DNA of 64,000 nucleotides from Nannochloris sp. 'desiccata' (GCA_019044685.2 JAGTXX020000002.1:62001-126000), one strand, 5' to 3'; positions 1 to 12,084 are shown, counted from the first letter of the stretch. Notes: a model not told the origin generated them from the letters alone. Numbers and translations: made by a program.

Positions 1-927
1 AAAAATAAAGAATGTTTTTGAACTCCACCCATAGCACACATTATATACGACAGCTCAGGGTCCATAGATGTAGGTCCAATATACCTCCGTTTTTTTAAAT
101 CGTAGATGGGTAATTTATTCAATCGTACACTGCATGTTTCTTCGGCTAAAATCTGTCTCCCAAAATAGTACCGCTGAGGTAATGGTGGTAAACACGATAG
201 ATTCTTATCAGGAATATCACATTTAATAGCCCAAAAGTGATGCATTGGACTCTTCAAATCTATAGGGCCGCTTAATTTAGTACACATTTCAAATGACTCA
301 ATAATGTCAAGTTTTTCTTCTTGAGTTGCCATCTGGCCCCATGACTCCACTACAAATTTAAATGATTGATCAGCTGCAGCATATTTAGCTTTATCTACTG
401 GATTATAATCAGCTACCACTGACTGTAATTCTTCCCAGCTCGATCCTTCACCCCAAAGTTCAAGAGCACAGCGCACCAACATGGATCGGCGCAAAATTAC
501 AAGTAATATCAATTCTGCTGCTTCAGTTGAAAGGTGGATGTACCAAAATGGGGAAGCAACGAGTCCACCAGCAGGTTTCTCCCATACAATGACAGGTAAT
601 CCATCATTGCCATCATTGACTTTGCCTGTGAGATTTAAAATCAAGAGCAGAGGTGTATTTTTTTGGAGAGAAAAAGAGAAAGAATGGGAAGGCACAAACT
701 ATTTTGTGAAACTCTTAAACAAACCCCTGCTTACCATATCCAACTTCGGCCAATGCTTGTACTTCAGCGAGGCGAAAGTCAAGATAGCGATGCCGGAACA
801 AAAGCAAGTATCTACTGCGTCCAGGGAGGGTGGTGCCGTTGTCGACAATGTGGGGGCGGCAAAGGCCTAGAGGAACATTGGCGAATTCGCCTTTTTCATA
901 AGCGTCGATTGATTCTAATGTCATCAT
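1..927 (-). CDS. TRM11: tRNA guanosine-2'-O-methyltransferase subunit TRM11 (partial, 3' end beyond window)
   Basis: Catalytic subunit of the Trm11-Trm112 complex, which makes N2-methylguanosine at position 10 of cytosolic tRNAs. Exon 1 runs 927-735 and exon 2 from 625 to the window edge; the intron at 734-626 has GTAAGC and CACAG borders and keeps frame (phase 1). Exon 1 holds the typical N-terminal segment YLLLFRHRYLDFRLAEVQAL; exon 2 carries LVRCALELWGEG, YFGR and the family signature RRYIGPTSMDPELSYIMCAM. The SAM-binding methyltransferase motifs and the NPPY-type catalytic motif would lie beyond base 1. Two adjacent ATGs (927 and 924) are possible starts; a longer open frame begins with TTG and was not used. 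Identification rests on the order and wording of conserved blocks; the intron is inferred. Confidence 0.8.
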
Positions 928-1339
928 TTTGTTGTAATAGAGGTTTAAAATGGGTTTAAGCACCAAAGTATATAGATGCAAAGCCCAAATTGTTTAAAAA
1001 TGGGAGATGTGCATGTCAGATAAAGTGTTGTAAAAATGCTGTAGCCATTCCCTAGATATCCTCTAGCATCCAAAGAATTTTTAAATAAGGCCGATAGGCG
1101 AAATTCGCAGCAAAATGGTGCTTTAGCCTCCCCCAACCAACTGGAAGAAACTTATTTAAGTCCCTGGTCAGGGAGGGTTCCTGCGCCACCATTGCGGTCT
1201 TTAAGGCCCTGTTCTGCAAGTTAACCTCCTTATATATTCCGCTTAAAGCGTCGAGACCACATTTTGTCGCTTTGAAAGCTTCGCAGAGGGCAGCCATTCA
1301 ACAGGCTGCTTAGTGGCTTCAATCGGCCCTATTTCGTTC
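928..1339. promoter_or_regulatory. Divergent intergenic region TRM11 / UBA1
   Basis: This 412-base stretch separates two divergently transcribed genes and must contain both promoters and 5' untranslated regions. I see no conserved ORF, RNA gene or clear TATA element. The short open frames on the minus strand have no family features. Confidence 0.4.
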
Positions 1340-4300
1340 ATGTCAAAGCGAGCAAGCAAAGACATTGAAAAGGTAAGTTGCTTATTGTTGTGCAGTTTTG
1401 AAAATCCGATGGTTAGAGCAAGCTGTAAGCCCATTTAACTGCCGATCACTTTGGATGCTTCTGAACGCTTTTCCGTTTGATTGCCTACAGGACCTTGACT
1501 CCAAGAAGATCAGGATGTCTGACCAGGAAATGGTTAACGGAGGAGATACTCCAGTAGAGATTGATGAGGATCTACACTCTAGACAGGCAAGTTTGAATGA
1601 ATTTTGATAATTATAGCTGTTTAACTTACTGCTTCTTTCTGCCAATCTGGACTCTAATTCTCATTAATTGCTTATATATACAGCTTGCTGTGTATGGTAA
1701 GGAGTCGATGCGCCGGATGGCTACCGCTAACGTCCTGATCATTGGCTTGAACGGTCTGGGCTGCGAAATCGGTGAGTTTTTTTCTTTCTGTAGTGAAAAT
1801 ATGCAGCAGTATGAGGCTGTATTATTGCATAAAAACCGTATCAACACCTTGTATACCTTATCACATCTTTCTGACTTTTTTTTTTTGAAGCTAAGAATGT
1901 GATCTTGGCGGGCCTCAAGTCCATCACTCTCCACGATCGTGCGGCAGTTACTCTCCGCGATCTTGGCTCTCAATTCTACTTGAACGAGTCTGACATTGGC
2001 AGGAACCGCGCTGAAGCATGCCGTGAACAGCTCCAGGGCCTTAACACTGCTGTCCCTGTTTCTTCTTCCTCTACCGACCTCAGCAACGAGTTTTTATCCA
2101 CCTTCCAAGTGGTGGTTGCTACTCAACTGAACATGGCAGAATCCATTCGTATCAACGAATTCTGCCATGCTAACAACATTGCATTTATTAAAGCAGACAT
2201 TCGTGGTGTTTTCGCTTCTGTTTTCTGTGATTTTGGCCCCGCCTTTGAAGTTTTTGATGTCGATGGAGAAGAGCCTCACACTGGAATCATTGCTGGGATT
2301 TCCCCTGGGAACCCTACCTTGGTCACCACTGTTGAGGATGAACGTCTCGAATTCCAGGATGGTGAATATGTCACTTTTGGCGAGGTTGTGGGCATGACAG
2401 AGCTCCATTCTGCAGGTCCCCTCCGTATCAAGAATGCTAAAGCACATTCTTTTGAAGTTGAAATTGATTCTACTGGATTTAATGCGTACGAACGTGGGGG
2501 TATGGTAACTCAGCACAAAGAGAGCAAAAGTTTGGCTTTCAAAACTCTGGCTCAAGCTGTAAGTGAGCCTGGCGAGTTTTTACTTTCAGATTTCGCCAAG
2601 ATGGATAGATCTGCTTTACTTCATGTTGGTTTCCAAGCTTTGGATGCTTTCCAAGCTGCTAATAGTGGTAAATTACCTGCACCTGGATCTAGCGCAGATG
2701 CTGAACAGGTCATTTCCCTTGCTCGTGGCATCAATGATGCTTCTCACTCTGAAAACAAAGCAGAGATTGACGAGGGTGTGTTGCGGTGGTTGGCATTAAC
2801 TTCCAATGCTGAATTAAACCCTATGGCTGCCATTTTTGGTGGCATAGTAGGTCAAGAAGTAGTCAAAGCTGCTTCTGGCAAATTCCACCCTCTGTTTCAA
2901 TGGTTTTACTTCGATTCTATCGAGAGTTTACCGGAGGAGCCACTTCCCACGGAAGAGGTTGCCCCTGAAGGAAGCCGTTATGATGACCAAATTGCTTGTT
3001 TTGGACGCACTATGCAACGTAAATTAGAAAATTCTAAAATATTTTTGGTTGGTGCTGGTGCTCTAGGCTGTGAATTCCTTAAAAATTTGGCTTTAATGGG
3101 TGTCGCGTGCTCGGGCTCTGGTCGATTAACGGTCACTGATGATGATACAATTGAGAAATCTAATTTATCCCGTCAATTTTTATTCCGTGATTGGGATATT
3201 GGCAACTCAAAGTCTACTGTAGCTGCTACTGCAGCACAGAAAATCAACCCAGCCTTGCAAGTCACCGCTCTGCAAAATCGTGTCTCTCCCGAAACTGAAG
3301 AGGTATTTAATGATAGCTACTGGGAACAGCTTGATTTTGTAGTGAATGCGTTAGATAATGTCAATGCTCGGTTATATGTGGATTCTCGCTGTGTGTACTT
3401 TGGCAAACCTTTGCTGGAAAGTGGAACTTTGGGCGCGAAATGCAACACCCAAATGGTTATTCCCAGATTGACTGAAAACTACGGTGCTTCTAGAGATCCT
3501 CCGGAGAAGCAAGCACCCATGTGTACTCTCCATTCTTTTCCTCACAACATCCATCACTGTTTGACCTATGCTCGCTCTGAGTTTGAGGGATTGTTGGAAA
3601 AGACACCAGCCGAGGCAAATGCCTTTTTGGAAGACCCTGCTAAGTATTTAAACAGCGCGAAAGCTTCCAGTGATGCTGCAGCACGTGAACAACTTGAAAA
3701 AGTCGTTGAAGCACTCGTTTCTGAGCGTTGCGCTACTTTTGAAGATGCCATTGCATGGGCACGTCGCAAATTTCAACAGCAATTCCACGATCGTGTTGCT
3801 CAGCTCACTTTTACCTTCCCTGAGGATGCACGTACTTCTAATGGTGCTTTCTTTTGGTCTGCTCCCAAGAGATTCCCTCGTGCGCTTGACTTTGACCCTA
3901 CAGACCCTGGTCATGCTGCATTCATTCAAGCAGGTGCTATTTTGAAAGCACAAATCTACAATCTTGAAATTCCCGATTGGGCATCAGATGGCCAACGAGT
4001 AATTGATATCGCTGCACAGGTTAGTGTAGATCCATTCACTCCTAAAGAGAATGTCCGTATTGAAACTGATCCTAAAGCGAGCAACAAGGCTGATTCTATG
4101 GTTCATATGGACGAGGCGGTTATCGATGGCCTTGTACGTAAATTGGAAGAAGTATCTACTACATTACCTGCTGGATACCGTTTACAAGCTGTTTCCTTTG
4201 AGAAAGATGATGATACCAATTATCATATGCAATTGATTGCTGGTATGGCTAACATGCGAGCTCGGAATTATTCTATTCCTGAGGTAGATAAGTTACAAGC

Positions 4301-4802
4301 GAAATTAATCGCTGGGCGTATTATTCCTGCTATTGCTACTGCCACTGCATTAGCTACTGGTCTTGTATGTTTGGAAATATATAAGGTCGTCGCCTCAAAG
4401 CCTATTGAAGCATTCCGTAATACATTTGCTAATTTGGCGTTGCCGTTGTTTGCAATGGCGGAACCCATTCCACCAAAGATGTTTGAATTTAGAGATATGA
4501 AGTGGTCTTTATGGGATAGATGGGTATTGGAAGGGGATATGACTGTATTGGAGGTATTGGAATGGTTTAGAGCACGTGGTCTTGAGGCGTATTCCATCTC
4601 GTGTGGACAATCTTTGCTTTATAATAACATTTTCCCGAAACATAAAGAGAGGATGGACAAGAAAATGAGTGATTTGGTGGTATCAGTGGCCAAAATGGAG
4701 ATTCCTGAGTGGAGAAATCATTTCGATGTGGTTGTGGCGTGCGAAGATGAAGAAGGGGAAGATTTGGATGTGCCTTTGGTCTCTATCAAATTCCGATCTT
4801 AG
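1340..4802 (+). CDS. UBA1: Ubiquitin-activating enzyme E1
   Basis: Adenylates ubiquitin with ATP, loads it on a catalytic cysteine and passes it to E2 enzymes in cytosol and nucleus. Four exons: 1340-1372, 1491-1586, 1684-1771 and 1891-4802, giving about 1042 residues, the usual length. Exon 1 begins with MSKRASKDIEK, a basic, NLS-like start joined in frame to a second ATG at 1515. The inactive adenylation half includes IDEDLHSRQLAVYGKESMRR; the active half has GAGALGCEFLKN and SNLSRQFLFR. The catalytic cysteine is in EKQAPMCTLHSF (codon at 3522, about residue 617). The C-terminal ubiquitin-fold region follows NLALPLFAMAEP. The intron after residue SRQ starts with GCAAGT, so it is a GC-AG intron. 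Identity is certain; the exon-1 start is inferred. Confidence 0.97.
1587..1683 (+). other. GC-AG intron in UBA1
   Basis: Only a splice of CAG at 1586 to CTT at 1684 keeps the conserved SRQLAVYG reading. The intron begins GCAAGT and ends TATACAG. GC-AG introns are a known minority class spliced by the major spliceosome. Confidence 0.75.
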
Positions 4803-5440
4803 TTTGTTAAGAGTATCGATAGATGTGTCGTTCACCTCTTTCCCTATCGCTCGTAGCTAGGTGGGAGAGAAAGCAAGATGCATGGATGCATTCACCAGAT
4901 AGCTTTGCTTTGCATTGTCGGTAGTCGTCTCTTTTGCTTTAGTATATCTTGCAATTAATTCATTCCTTTTGATCATTTCCTTTTCGTTTGTGTAATTACA
5001 GAGGTAATCTTAATATTCTTGGAAAATATTTTGAGCGAGCGTTGGGGTTCTCCTCTTTGAAGTTTTGATTCTTGAAATTAAAATATTACAATAGAAAAAA
5101 TGAAGCAATGTAGAAAAAATGTATCTCAAAGATCATATAATGCACGAATTAAATGTGAAATGGTATATCAAATTTTTATGAGAAGGTAGTACCGTTCAAT
5201 AAAGGAAGAAAGAAAGAAAAAGGTTTGGGCACAGCATGAAGGTAATTTTTTGAGGTTGTAGTATCTACAGATACTTTATATACATAAAGGACAAAAAACA
5301 GGCACAATCAATTGATCAAACAGCATCTAGGAAAGAAGAAGCATTGTCGCTACTTGATTACAAAAACCGAGTTAATGGGGGAAAACCTTTTAACGCTCTT
5401 AAAAAAACAAACATTAATTAATTAAGCTATCTACATTTAT
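4803..5440. other. Convergent 3' intergenic region UBA1 / carbonic anhydrase
   Basis: AT-rich 638 bases between two genes whose 3' ends face each other. It should hold both 3' UTRs and polyadenylation sites. No coding potential, structured RNA or repeat was recognised. Confidence 0.5.
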
Positions 5441-6388
5441 TCATACTGTTTGCTTTTCAAACACCATATGCGCTGTCAATGACTTACTCAATCTCTTCAT
5501 ATCCTCTGCCTTTGTGTTACCCGCCTCCTCTCCGAAATCAGCTTCAAATGACTTTCTATTTAAATTTTCATCAGAGTAGTGATCAACATCTTCTAAACAC
5601 GTAATAGGAGGAGTAATTTCTTTAAGTAATCCATCAGCTAATGAATACACAAGACCATGGACTGCTAATGGTTGGCCATCGTCCCATGCTTGTTGAACAA
5701 TAGGAGAGGTGCAGACGTTGAACACTTGATGAATAACATTGAGTTCCACAAGTTTCTCCCACCGGGATTGGATGTCGGGTAATTTTAGCAACAGCTCTTC
5801 GTGTTTATTACGTACATCGCGGATATCTTGGATCCATAAATTAACCAAGCCAGGGGTCTTGCAAGGTAATGTTAACGCAGCCTTGACGGCGCCACAATTG
5901 TAGTGACCGCATACGATAATATGCTTTACTTTGAGTGCAGTAACAGCATACTCAAGAGCAGACATGCAATTCATATCCTTGTGTGTGGCTAAATTGCCTA
6001 CATTACGTTGAACAAAGACTTCACCAGGGCCCATTCCTAAAAGTTCATTGGCGGGGACACGGGAATCTGAGCAGCCAATCCAAAGCCAGTCAGGAGCTTG
6101 AGTAGAAGCCAATTTGCTGAAATAGCTAGGGTTTTTCTCTTTCATGGATGCAGCCCATTCACGGTTGCCGGCTAAAGCAGCTTGGATAGTTGCTCTAGAG
6201 GTGATCCGGGAGAAGCTGGGACCTCTGACGGCAGCACCATTGGTAGGGCAGTCGCAGCCGGTCGTTTCAGCGTGGTTGCACATTTGTAGTGGTCGTGAAT
6301 AAGCCTGCGTCCAAGCAAATGCAGAGCGGAAGGTCAGGGAAAGGCCACGCTGAAGTGCAGGATTTCGCAATCTACTATGGCCCCACAT
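5441..6388 (-). CDS. Beta-class carbonic anhydrase, probably organelle-targeted
   Basis: Interconverts CO2 and bicarbonate with a zinc ion. From the first ATG at 6388 the protein has 315 residues. The beta-CA zinc site is intact: Cys and the Asp-Arg dyad in WIGCSDSRV (about residues 106-110) and His and Cys in VCGHYNCGAV (about 162 and 165). The first 35 or so residues are rich in Arg, Ser and Leu with few acids (MWGHSRLRNPALQRGLSL), fitting a mitochondrial or plastid presequence; I favour mitochondrion but cannot decide. A likely 5' UTR intron lies at 6462-6413 (GTAAGC to AAAAG). The open frame continues upstream to a TTG at 6409, but no ATG occurs there. It is close to the plant and gamma-proteobacterial type of beta-CA by motif wording. 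Confidence 0.93.
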   Translation of the reverse strand: MWGHSRLRNPALQRGLSLTFRSAFAWTQAYSRPLQMCNHAETTGCDCPTNGAAVRGPSFSRITSRATIQAALAGNREWAASMKEKNPSYFSKLASTQAPDWLWIGCSDSRVPANELLGMGPGEVFVQRNVGNLATHKDMNCMSALEYAVTALKVKHIIVCGHYNCGAVKAALTLPCKTPGLVNLWIQDIRDVRNKHEELLLKLPDIQSRWEKLVELNVIHQVFNVCTSPIVQQAWDDGQPLAVHGLVYSLADGLLKEITPPITCLEDVDHYSDENLNRKSFEADFGEEAGNTKAEDMKRLSKSLTAHMVFEKQTV

Positions 6389-6855
6389 GCGCGACAGACA
6401 CGAATGCAAGACCTTTTGGATGATTCACATTTAAAGTTAAAGCTTGCGAAAGCTATGCTTACCTAGTTTCGAGAGGTGTTCGAGGTGTTTAGCTGACCTG
6501 GACACCAACAAGTGCGTAACCTAGTGGTCGAGTAGGAAGCTTGAGAAGGAGGAGAAAAACGCGAATTGCGAGCTTAAGCGCGGTTGAGCAATCAAAAACT
6601 AAATGTAGAAATTATGCATTTAATCACAATAGAGATTTTTGGGAGATCGTGGTAGTTTTATTGAAGTGAGTTCGTTCTCATGAGGCTCATCAGGGTTGAG
6701 TTGACCGGCTCTTACTTGCGTTAATTATGCATGTTACATTCAAAATGTGGAAAATTGGACCATCAACTATACAAGCAAATGCGTGGGCTACTGAGCAGCC
6801 CGCTCGAAAACCCAACTACCTCAACCATATTCAAATGAGAGATTCAACATGTGAT
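6389..6855. other. Intergenic region between two minus-strand genes
   Basis: Contains the promoter and 5' UTR of the carbonic anhydrase gene, with a probable 50-base UTR intron at 6413-6462, and further right the 3' UTR of the next minus-strand gene. No other feature was seen. Confidence 0.4.
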
Positions 6856-8327
6856 CTATATTCCACTGCTTTGCAGCTGAGAGCATACATCATTGATTCC
6901 AGGTAATTTACTAGAGCTCAATTCTCCAATTTCTTCATCCTTAACAGGATCAAACCAAGTTGGCACCGGATCTCCTACCCTCTCACCACCTTCTTCCCCC
7001 AATTCCGCACACTCTTTTGAACCCTCAACTCTGGCTGTAGGCAATAATCCAGGAGGTGCTCCAGCTTCACATACATTCATACCTCCTACCCTTAATCCGC
7101 CCCAATCACCACCGCCACGAGGAGATGCTCCTTGGGAAAGACTCTTAGGGGAGGTGGTTCCGCTGGTGCCCATTGCAGCACCGCGGCTCCTCCAATGCCT
7201 CTGCCGTCTCTGAAGACTTGAAGAACCCGCTGCATGTTTATCTTTTTCATCACTTAAATTGTTATCACCATGTGGGGTCATTGGACTGTATTGATCAACA
7301 TCGCTGTACATCGGTTCAACTTTTAAAGGCTTTCTACCAGTAGCATCCAACCCAAATTCCAGACAAGCACCACGCACACGTGGGGTACCCAACTTTTCAA
7401 TACAAGGTGAAGAAGGGGTGTGCGGCCTGGGCGAGACACAACTATCAAAATCTACTTCTCTAGCAAATTTCATATCGCCGCTTTTTGGTTTTTTCAAACG
7501 AAGGTTTCTTCGAATAAGAGCACATTCGGGGTCGTCTTGCTCAGCAGAGCACGTTTCAGCGATAAATTGACGTAAGGGATCCATAATACGATGTGCAGTT
7601 GCTATTGAAGTTGCATCTGGTGTGCCTGCAGTGGACTCGAGCTCTTCGTCCACGGTGGAGGTAGCGGCAGCAGCACCACTGCCTGGTTCTTGAATAGTGC
7701 TCATCACACTGGATGGGTGGGGCTGTGTATCAGATGATGGAGGCTGCTCGCTAGCACTAGCTCCAACAACGCCACCAGCACCAGCACTTTCTAGGGATTC
7801 GGGATTAGGGGGTATTTGGTCGCCTCTTACCGACCTTACGCTGGAAGGAGGTGCTGGTGCGTCTTGATGAGGGGTAGTAGGGGTAGTATTATTGCGAAGC
7901 ATATCTTCAGTGAGTTGACGCATGATTGCAGCATTAGCTACTGACGCTTCCGGGAGGCTGGATACATCAAGAGCGACTTCCTGTGGGAAAACAAGGAGAC
8001 AGAGGGAGATAAGTACCTGTTAAATTACAACATTTTTTATAAAATAGCAGTGGATTTTAATCGTGTTTAAGCTCCTAAACTTACATCTAAAGCTGCCAAA
8101 ACAAGTCCACTGCCCATAGAAGGTAAGATTTTAGCCTTTTGTCTCGCACGTCTGACAGCCGAGTCAACTGCTGCAGAAGCGGCAGACGCAGCTGTGCAGT
8201 TTGTGATGGATAATATGTCCGCAACCAGAGCCTCAACTTTATTAAACTTATCGAGGAACTCTACTTGGCCTGCCATAGGTGTCTCATCCTTTTGCAAAAC
8301 TGGAGAACGCTCGCTGTTCTCAAACAT
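6856..8327 (-). CDS. Hypothetical protein rich in Ser/Thr-Pro sites
   Basis: Not recognised. Two exons, 8327-8085 and 7980-6856, joined by a phase-0 intron (GTAAGT to CCCACAG), give 455 residues. The first 110 residues look helical and folded (VEFLDKFNKVEALVADIL, then an Ala-rich helix, then VANAAIMRQLTEDML). The middle is low complexity, followed by a short ordered segment (MDPLRQFIAETCSAEQDDPE) and a basic stretch RRNLRLKKPKSGDMKFAREV with several Ser-Pro and Thr-Pro sites (SPRPHTPSSP, GTPRV, SPMTP) that could be CDK or MAPK targets. The C terminus is disordered. A chromatin, kinetochore or cytoskeletal regulator would fit this layout, but that is speculation. The gene is divergent from the next one across 270 bases. 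Confidence 0.75.
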
Positions 8328-8597
8328 GGCACCTTGTTTTTCCGACTGTTTTATTACCTTGTTTAAGTATATTTCGCTTTAAAACCCGCTTATTTCACAC
8401 GGATATAAAATATTAATGAATATGAATGTCAGTTAACGCGTGGAACGCTTTTAAGCCTCGCAGCTCCGTCAGCAACCAGCTGCTACCCACGTTCCTCAGC
8501 TATGGAGAAAGTTTTTGCTGAGATGAATACAGCTTGAATTATATTGGTACGCGGTTATAGTCAAGTGTATAAACATAAAACCCAAGCAGAGCCCGCA
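8328..8597. promoter_or_regulatory. Shared divergent promoter region
   Basis: These 270 bases separate the start codons of two divergently transcribed orphan genes, so both promoters must lie here or in the flanking exons. No element could be named. Confidence 0.4.
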
Positions 8598-9638
8598 ATG
8601 CAAACGAACCAGCCAGAAGGAGGGCCTCAGTCGCCGAGCCAACAACGAAGAGGAACTTTGGATGCTGAGAACGACCGACCTCAGGATCCAAGACCCCTTG
8701 GAGGCTCTGATACACCTCATCAACATCCGTTTCCAACAAAATCTATGGACCCACGTCCCCTAGGCGCAGGAAAATCAGTCCCTGGAGAAATTGAAGCAGA
8801 AGATACTGAGCAAGACGACAATAATAAAGCTGCTGCTGCAAAAGGGCCTCTTCATGATGAAGTGGATGCAAGCCCAGAAGAGCAGTTTACACGCCATCAT
8901 GTTGAATTAGATCCTGAGAGAATTCACCATATGCAGTACCACAAAGAAGGCCCCTTGGAACAAGTCAAGAAGAAAGCGGTGAGCAACATACATGGGCATT
9001 CACTTTTTTGTTTTGTTGTTGTTTTATGTTGCATTGGGTCAGTCAAATGGAAATTAATAGTTGTAATTTCTAAATGTAGACGGACGTTGTACGCGCTGCC
9101 CGTGCTGCAGTGGAACAGCACCTTCCTTCAAATCTTACAACCAACGACGACACGACTTCCAATCCAGCTAATACGCCTCAAAGCAACATTACATTGCATA
9201 ATCTCAAATATGACAACCACCCAGAACCGATGCATATGGCTAAAATAGCAGAAGGGCGTAATAGAGTCATCGATACCGATGATCGCAGTAGCCGAAAAGT
9301 TGGCATGTCGCCTGCCAGTGCTGCGATAGAGAGTGGTGGTAGCTCTGCTGTTGGTGGTGGTGCAGGTGTCAGTAAAGAAGATGACGATTTCCCTGAGACG
9401 CTTCAAGACGCAATTCAAGGTAAATACCAATGCAAGTAATGTCTTTAGTTCATATTTTCGGGAAAAGAAAGACAAAGAAAGAAACGATTTCTGCCTTCCA
9501 TGTGTTTTTGCAGACGGTGCTCACCTATCAGAGAAGGCAAAGGAGAAAGAAAGTAAAGAGGAAGATGATCAAGTCGGAGCAGATTTGAATGAACCTGAAC
9601 CTTTTGGAGTCACTAGCGGGGCACGCTCTAAGCTGTAG
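8598..9638 (+). CDS. Hypothetical hydrophilic disordered protein
   Basis: Not recognised. Three exons, 8598-8978, 9080-9419 and 9514-9638, with phase-consistent introns (GTGAGC to TGTAG; GTAAAT to TTGCAG), give 281 residues. The protein is rich in Pro, Gln, Asp and Glu with no membrane segment. The only helical stretch is DASPEEQFTRHHVELDPERI followed by GPLEQVKKKATDVVRAARAAVEQHL, which spans the first splice junction and could be a short binding helix. Repeated PRPLG motifs (DPRPLGGSD, DPRPLGAGK) occur near residues 30-55. The open frame extends upstream to a TTG at 8544, but 8598 is the first ATG. It has no detectable link to its neighbours. Confidence 0.7.
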
Positions 9639-9764
9639 AGCTGTAATAAAGTAGCGACTTTCTATGCGACTGTTGTTAGTGTTATATAATACGATGATCA
9701 TTGCATTACTTTTTAAAATGAATAAATTCATAAAAATTGAACAGAGAAGCATTAAGAGAAGCAT

Positions 9765-11530
9765 TTATGATCTACCACCATCACGGCCACGACCTCTACT
9801 TGGTGGACCTCTCCCTCTACCACCCGATCTGCCACCGCCTTTGCCACGACTGCCGCCAACATCACTTCCCCCGTGTCTACCTCTACCTCTTCCTCCTCCC
9901 CTCGTGTCGCCAACGACCCCTCTCCCTCTACCCCCTCTATCCCCTCTACCCCCTTTACCCCTTCTTCCTCTTCCTCTTCCATCCCCACCGCCATTGCTAT
10001 ATTCCTCTTCTTTTTGATCACCATAACTAAACATTCCCAACAGCTCTGACTGCAAATTACCAGCACCTGCAGAATGAATATCCCCAAGACATGATTCTGC
10101 TGCCCCTGTCGTCCCCATCATGTCTTCTAAATCTAATTGTTTCTGCAGTTCTCTCGCCAACTGTTCATCGCTCTTATTCTCATCTGACTGTACTCCTCCC
10201 ACTCCCACTAGTATTCCTACTTTCTTTTTAGCTTCCCATTCTTCTAATGTCATTGAACCATCATCCCCATCATCGTAATCACCATTATTAAAACGGCCTC
10301 GCCGACCGCCTCTCCCTCTCTCTTTTCCTCTTCCTCCGCCACGACCATACCGACCATGTGCATCTTCATGGGCAGATAAACGTTCTAATAATTTAGATTT
10401 TGCAGCCTCACTCGTTGTCGTCGTCGTTGTTGTTGCTGCTGCTGCTGTTGGATTAGTACTAGAACCAACAGCAATGCCTGGTGGAAGGGAATCTTTACTG
10501 CTTCTTATCATATTTCTTTGTTGACTGTTCGGCCCAGTACCAGGACCGTTATTTTTACCACCTACAGCTTGTACAACAACACCTACAGTAGGCACTACAA
10601 CCGCTGCCAATGCTTTCTTCATTTTCTCATGTCCACTACTTGCCTGGGCATCAAAATGCTTAAATGGAAGTGGCTTATCAGGCTTTGCAGAAGCAGTAGT
10701 AGAGGAATCTGCCGGAGTACTACCTTTATTAGCACCAGTATTAGTACTACTTCTCTCGGCAGTACCGCCATACATTTGTTGTACTTCCCATGCAGCAGCG
10801 AGTCTCTCCACTCGACCTCCCAGCACCGCCATTGACGTGCTAGAGTCCAAGAGCAACGCTCCTGCACGGATAAGCGCATTTTGAATCTTGACTTTCACAC
10901 CAGGAATAAGATATTTTGTATTTAGAGATGGTATAGAAGTGTACTCGATTGCTGTGCATGTTTTACTGCCGTCTGTGAGACGAAGACGGAGGAGTCGATT
11001 TTTTCTGTCTTCAGGAATAGTTTCTTGAAATTTAGATGGACGTGAGATATCTGTTGCTTCAACAAGTTGGAGAATATGGGGGCCAATCAGTTTCTTAGAA
11101 TCTGCCCGATTGATGTCTTCAGGTAAACATGGAGCACCGACCTGAGAAATGCAAGGGAAGATAGTATCTTAGATAGATTAAATTAAGAGAGCGTGGGTTG
11201 GGCTGCAGGAAAATGTAAAATATAAATGAAGCTAAAACTAGCATGTACCTGCTTCAAATCGAGATCTAGGATAGCTTTTACGACATCTTGGGGGCATAAT
11301 TGCTTCCCAGCTTCTGCAGAAGAAGGAAGGATTTCTTCAAGTTGTCGGGCCACTGCCTGCACCGCCGAATGAACGAGATTGAGGGTTGTGAATTTAAAAG
11401 TAAAAATGGAGACAAATTAATGCTATTGAAACGAGTAGGTCGAAGATCTGAAATCACAATTACCCACTTGTTCATTGAAGCTCCACCCATGTGCTTCTAA
11501 TCTTTCCAATATAATTGAATCAAGCTGCAT
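9765..11530 (-). CDS. TDRD3/RMI1-like OB-fold protein with RGG tail
   Basis: Three exons: 11530-11468, 11356-11249 and 11141-9765, giving about 515 residues. The N-terminal region (residues 1 to about 150) matches the DUF1767/OB-fold block of TDRD3 and RMI1: LERLEAHGWSFNEQ, VGAPCLPEDINRADS, LRLRLTDGSKTCTAIEY, GVKVKIQNALIRAGALLLD and VLGGRVERLAAAWEVQ. In animals TDRD3 uses this fold to bind topoisomerase III beta in an mRNA-associated complex. A UIM-like helix, SDEQLARELQKQLDLEDMMG, lies in the second half. The last 60-70 residues and a second patch are Arg-Gly-rich (RGG boxes), typical of RNA binding. No Tudor domain is visible. I infer a TOP3 partner acting on RNA or R-loops; RMI1 itself is less likely because of the RGG and UIM-like parts. 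Confidence 0.8.
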
Positions 11531-12084
11531 AATTGAAAGTGTGATCGGAAAATTTAATTTGTTTATTATAGCTTGCCGATGAGTTTCAAGTGTCTTGGTC
11601 AAATAAATACAGCCGGCAATTAGTATCTATAGACTGAAAGATAATAAGAATGAAGATCTTGATTACGGCACTGAGAAAGGCCATTGGCCTTGCCAGTCGT
11701 TTAAGTCGGAGCTGCCAAATGCAGTTGCAGCTAGTGGCCAAACGGGAGCTTTGGCTAGTAATTTTCGCCTATGTCGCTAATATGAAGGAGAAATCCATGT
11801 GCTGTTGTGTGGAGGTGCTAATGGAAGATAGAAGGTTCAATCTGTAGAACAGTGTTCTGATAATCGGCGGGATGGAAAAAAAGTGCAGGGAAAGAAAAGC
11901 CTTGGTACCTCCGTGTTATTCACTGTTCGCCATTCAACCTGTCAGAGTGATAATTTTATATTTTATATTTTTTGGAGATACCTTGCGCTGCACTACGAAA
12001 GGCTTTGGATCAACTGTAGAACGTGAATTAATTGAAGACTGAAAGATTAAAACTTTTTCCTAGTCAACTGGGTCTGAAGTCATC
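11531..12084. promoter_or_regulatory. Divergent intergenic region TDRD3-like / four-TM gene
   Basis: 554 bases holding both promoters. A small imperfect hairpin is present at 11731-11758 (CTAG/GCCAAA paired with TTTGGCTAG, 3-base bulge). A 65-codon open frame at 11650-11847 lacks coding character. Confidence 0.35.

Noticed and set aside
11650..11847. 65-codon frame in a divergent promoter
   Set aside because: Short, no features, and lies where two promoters must be.
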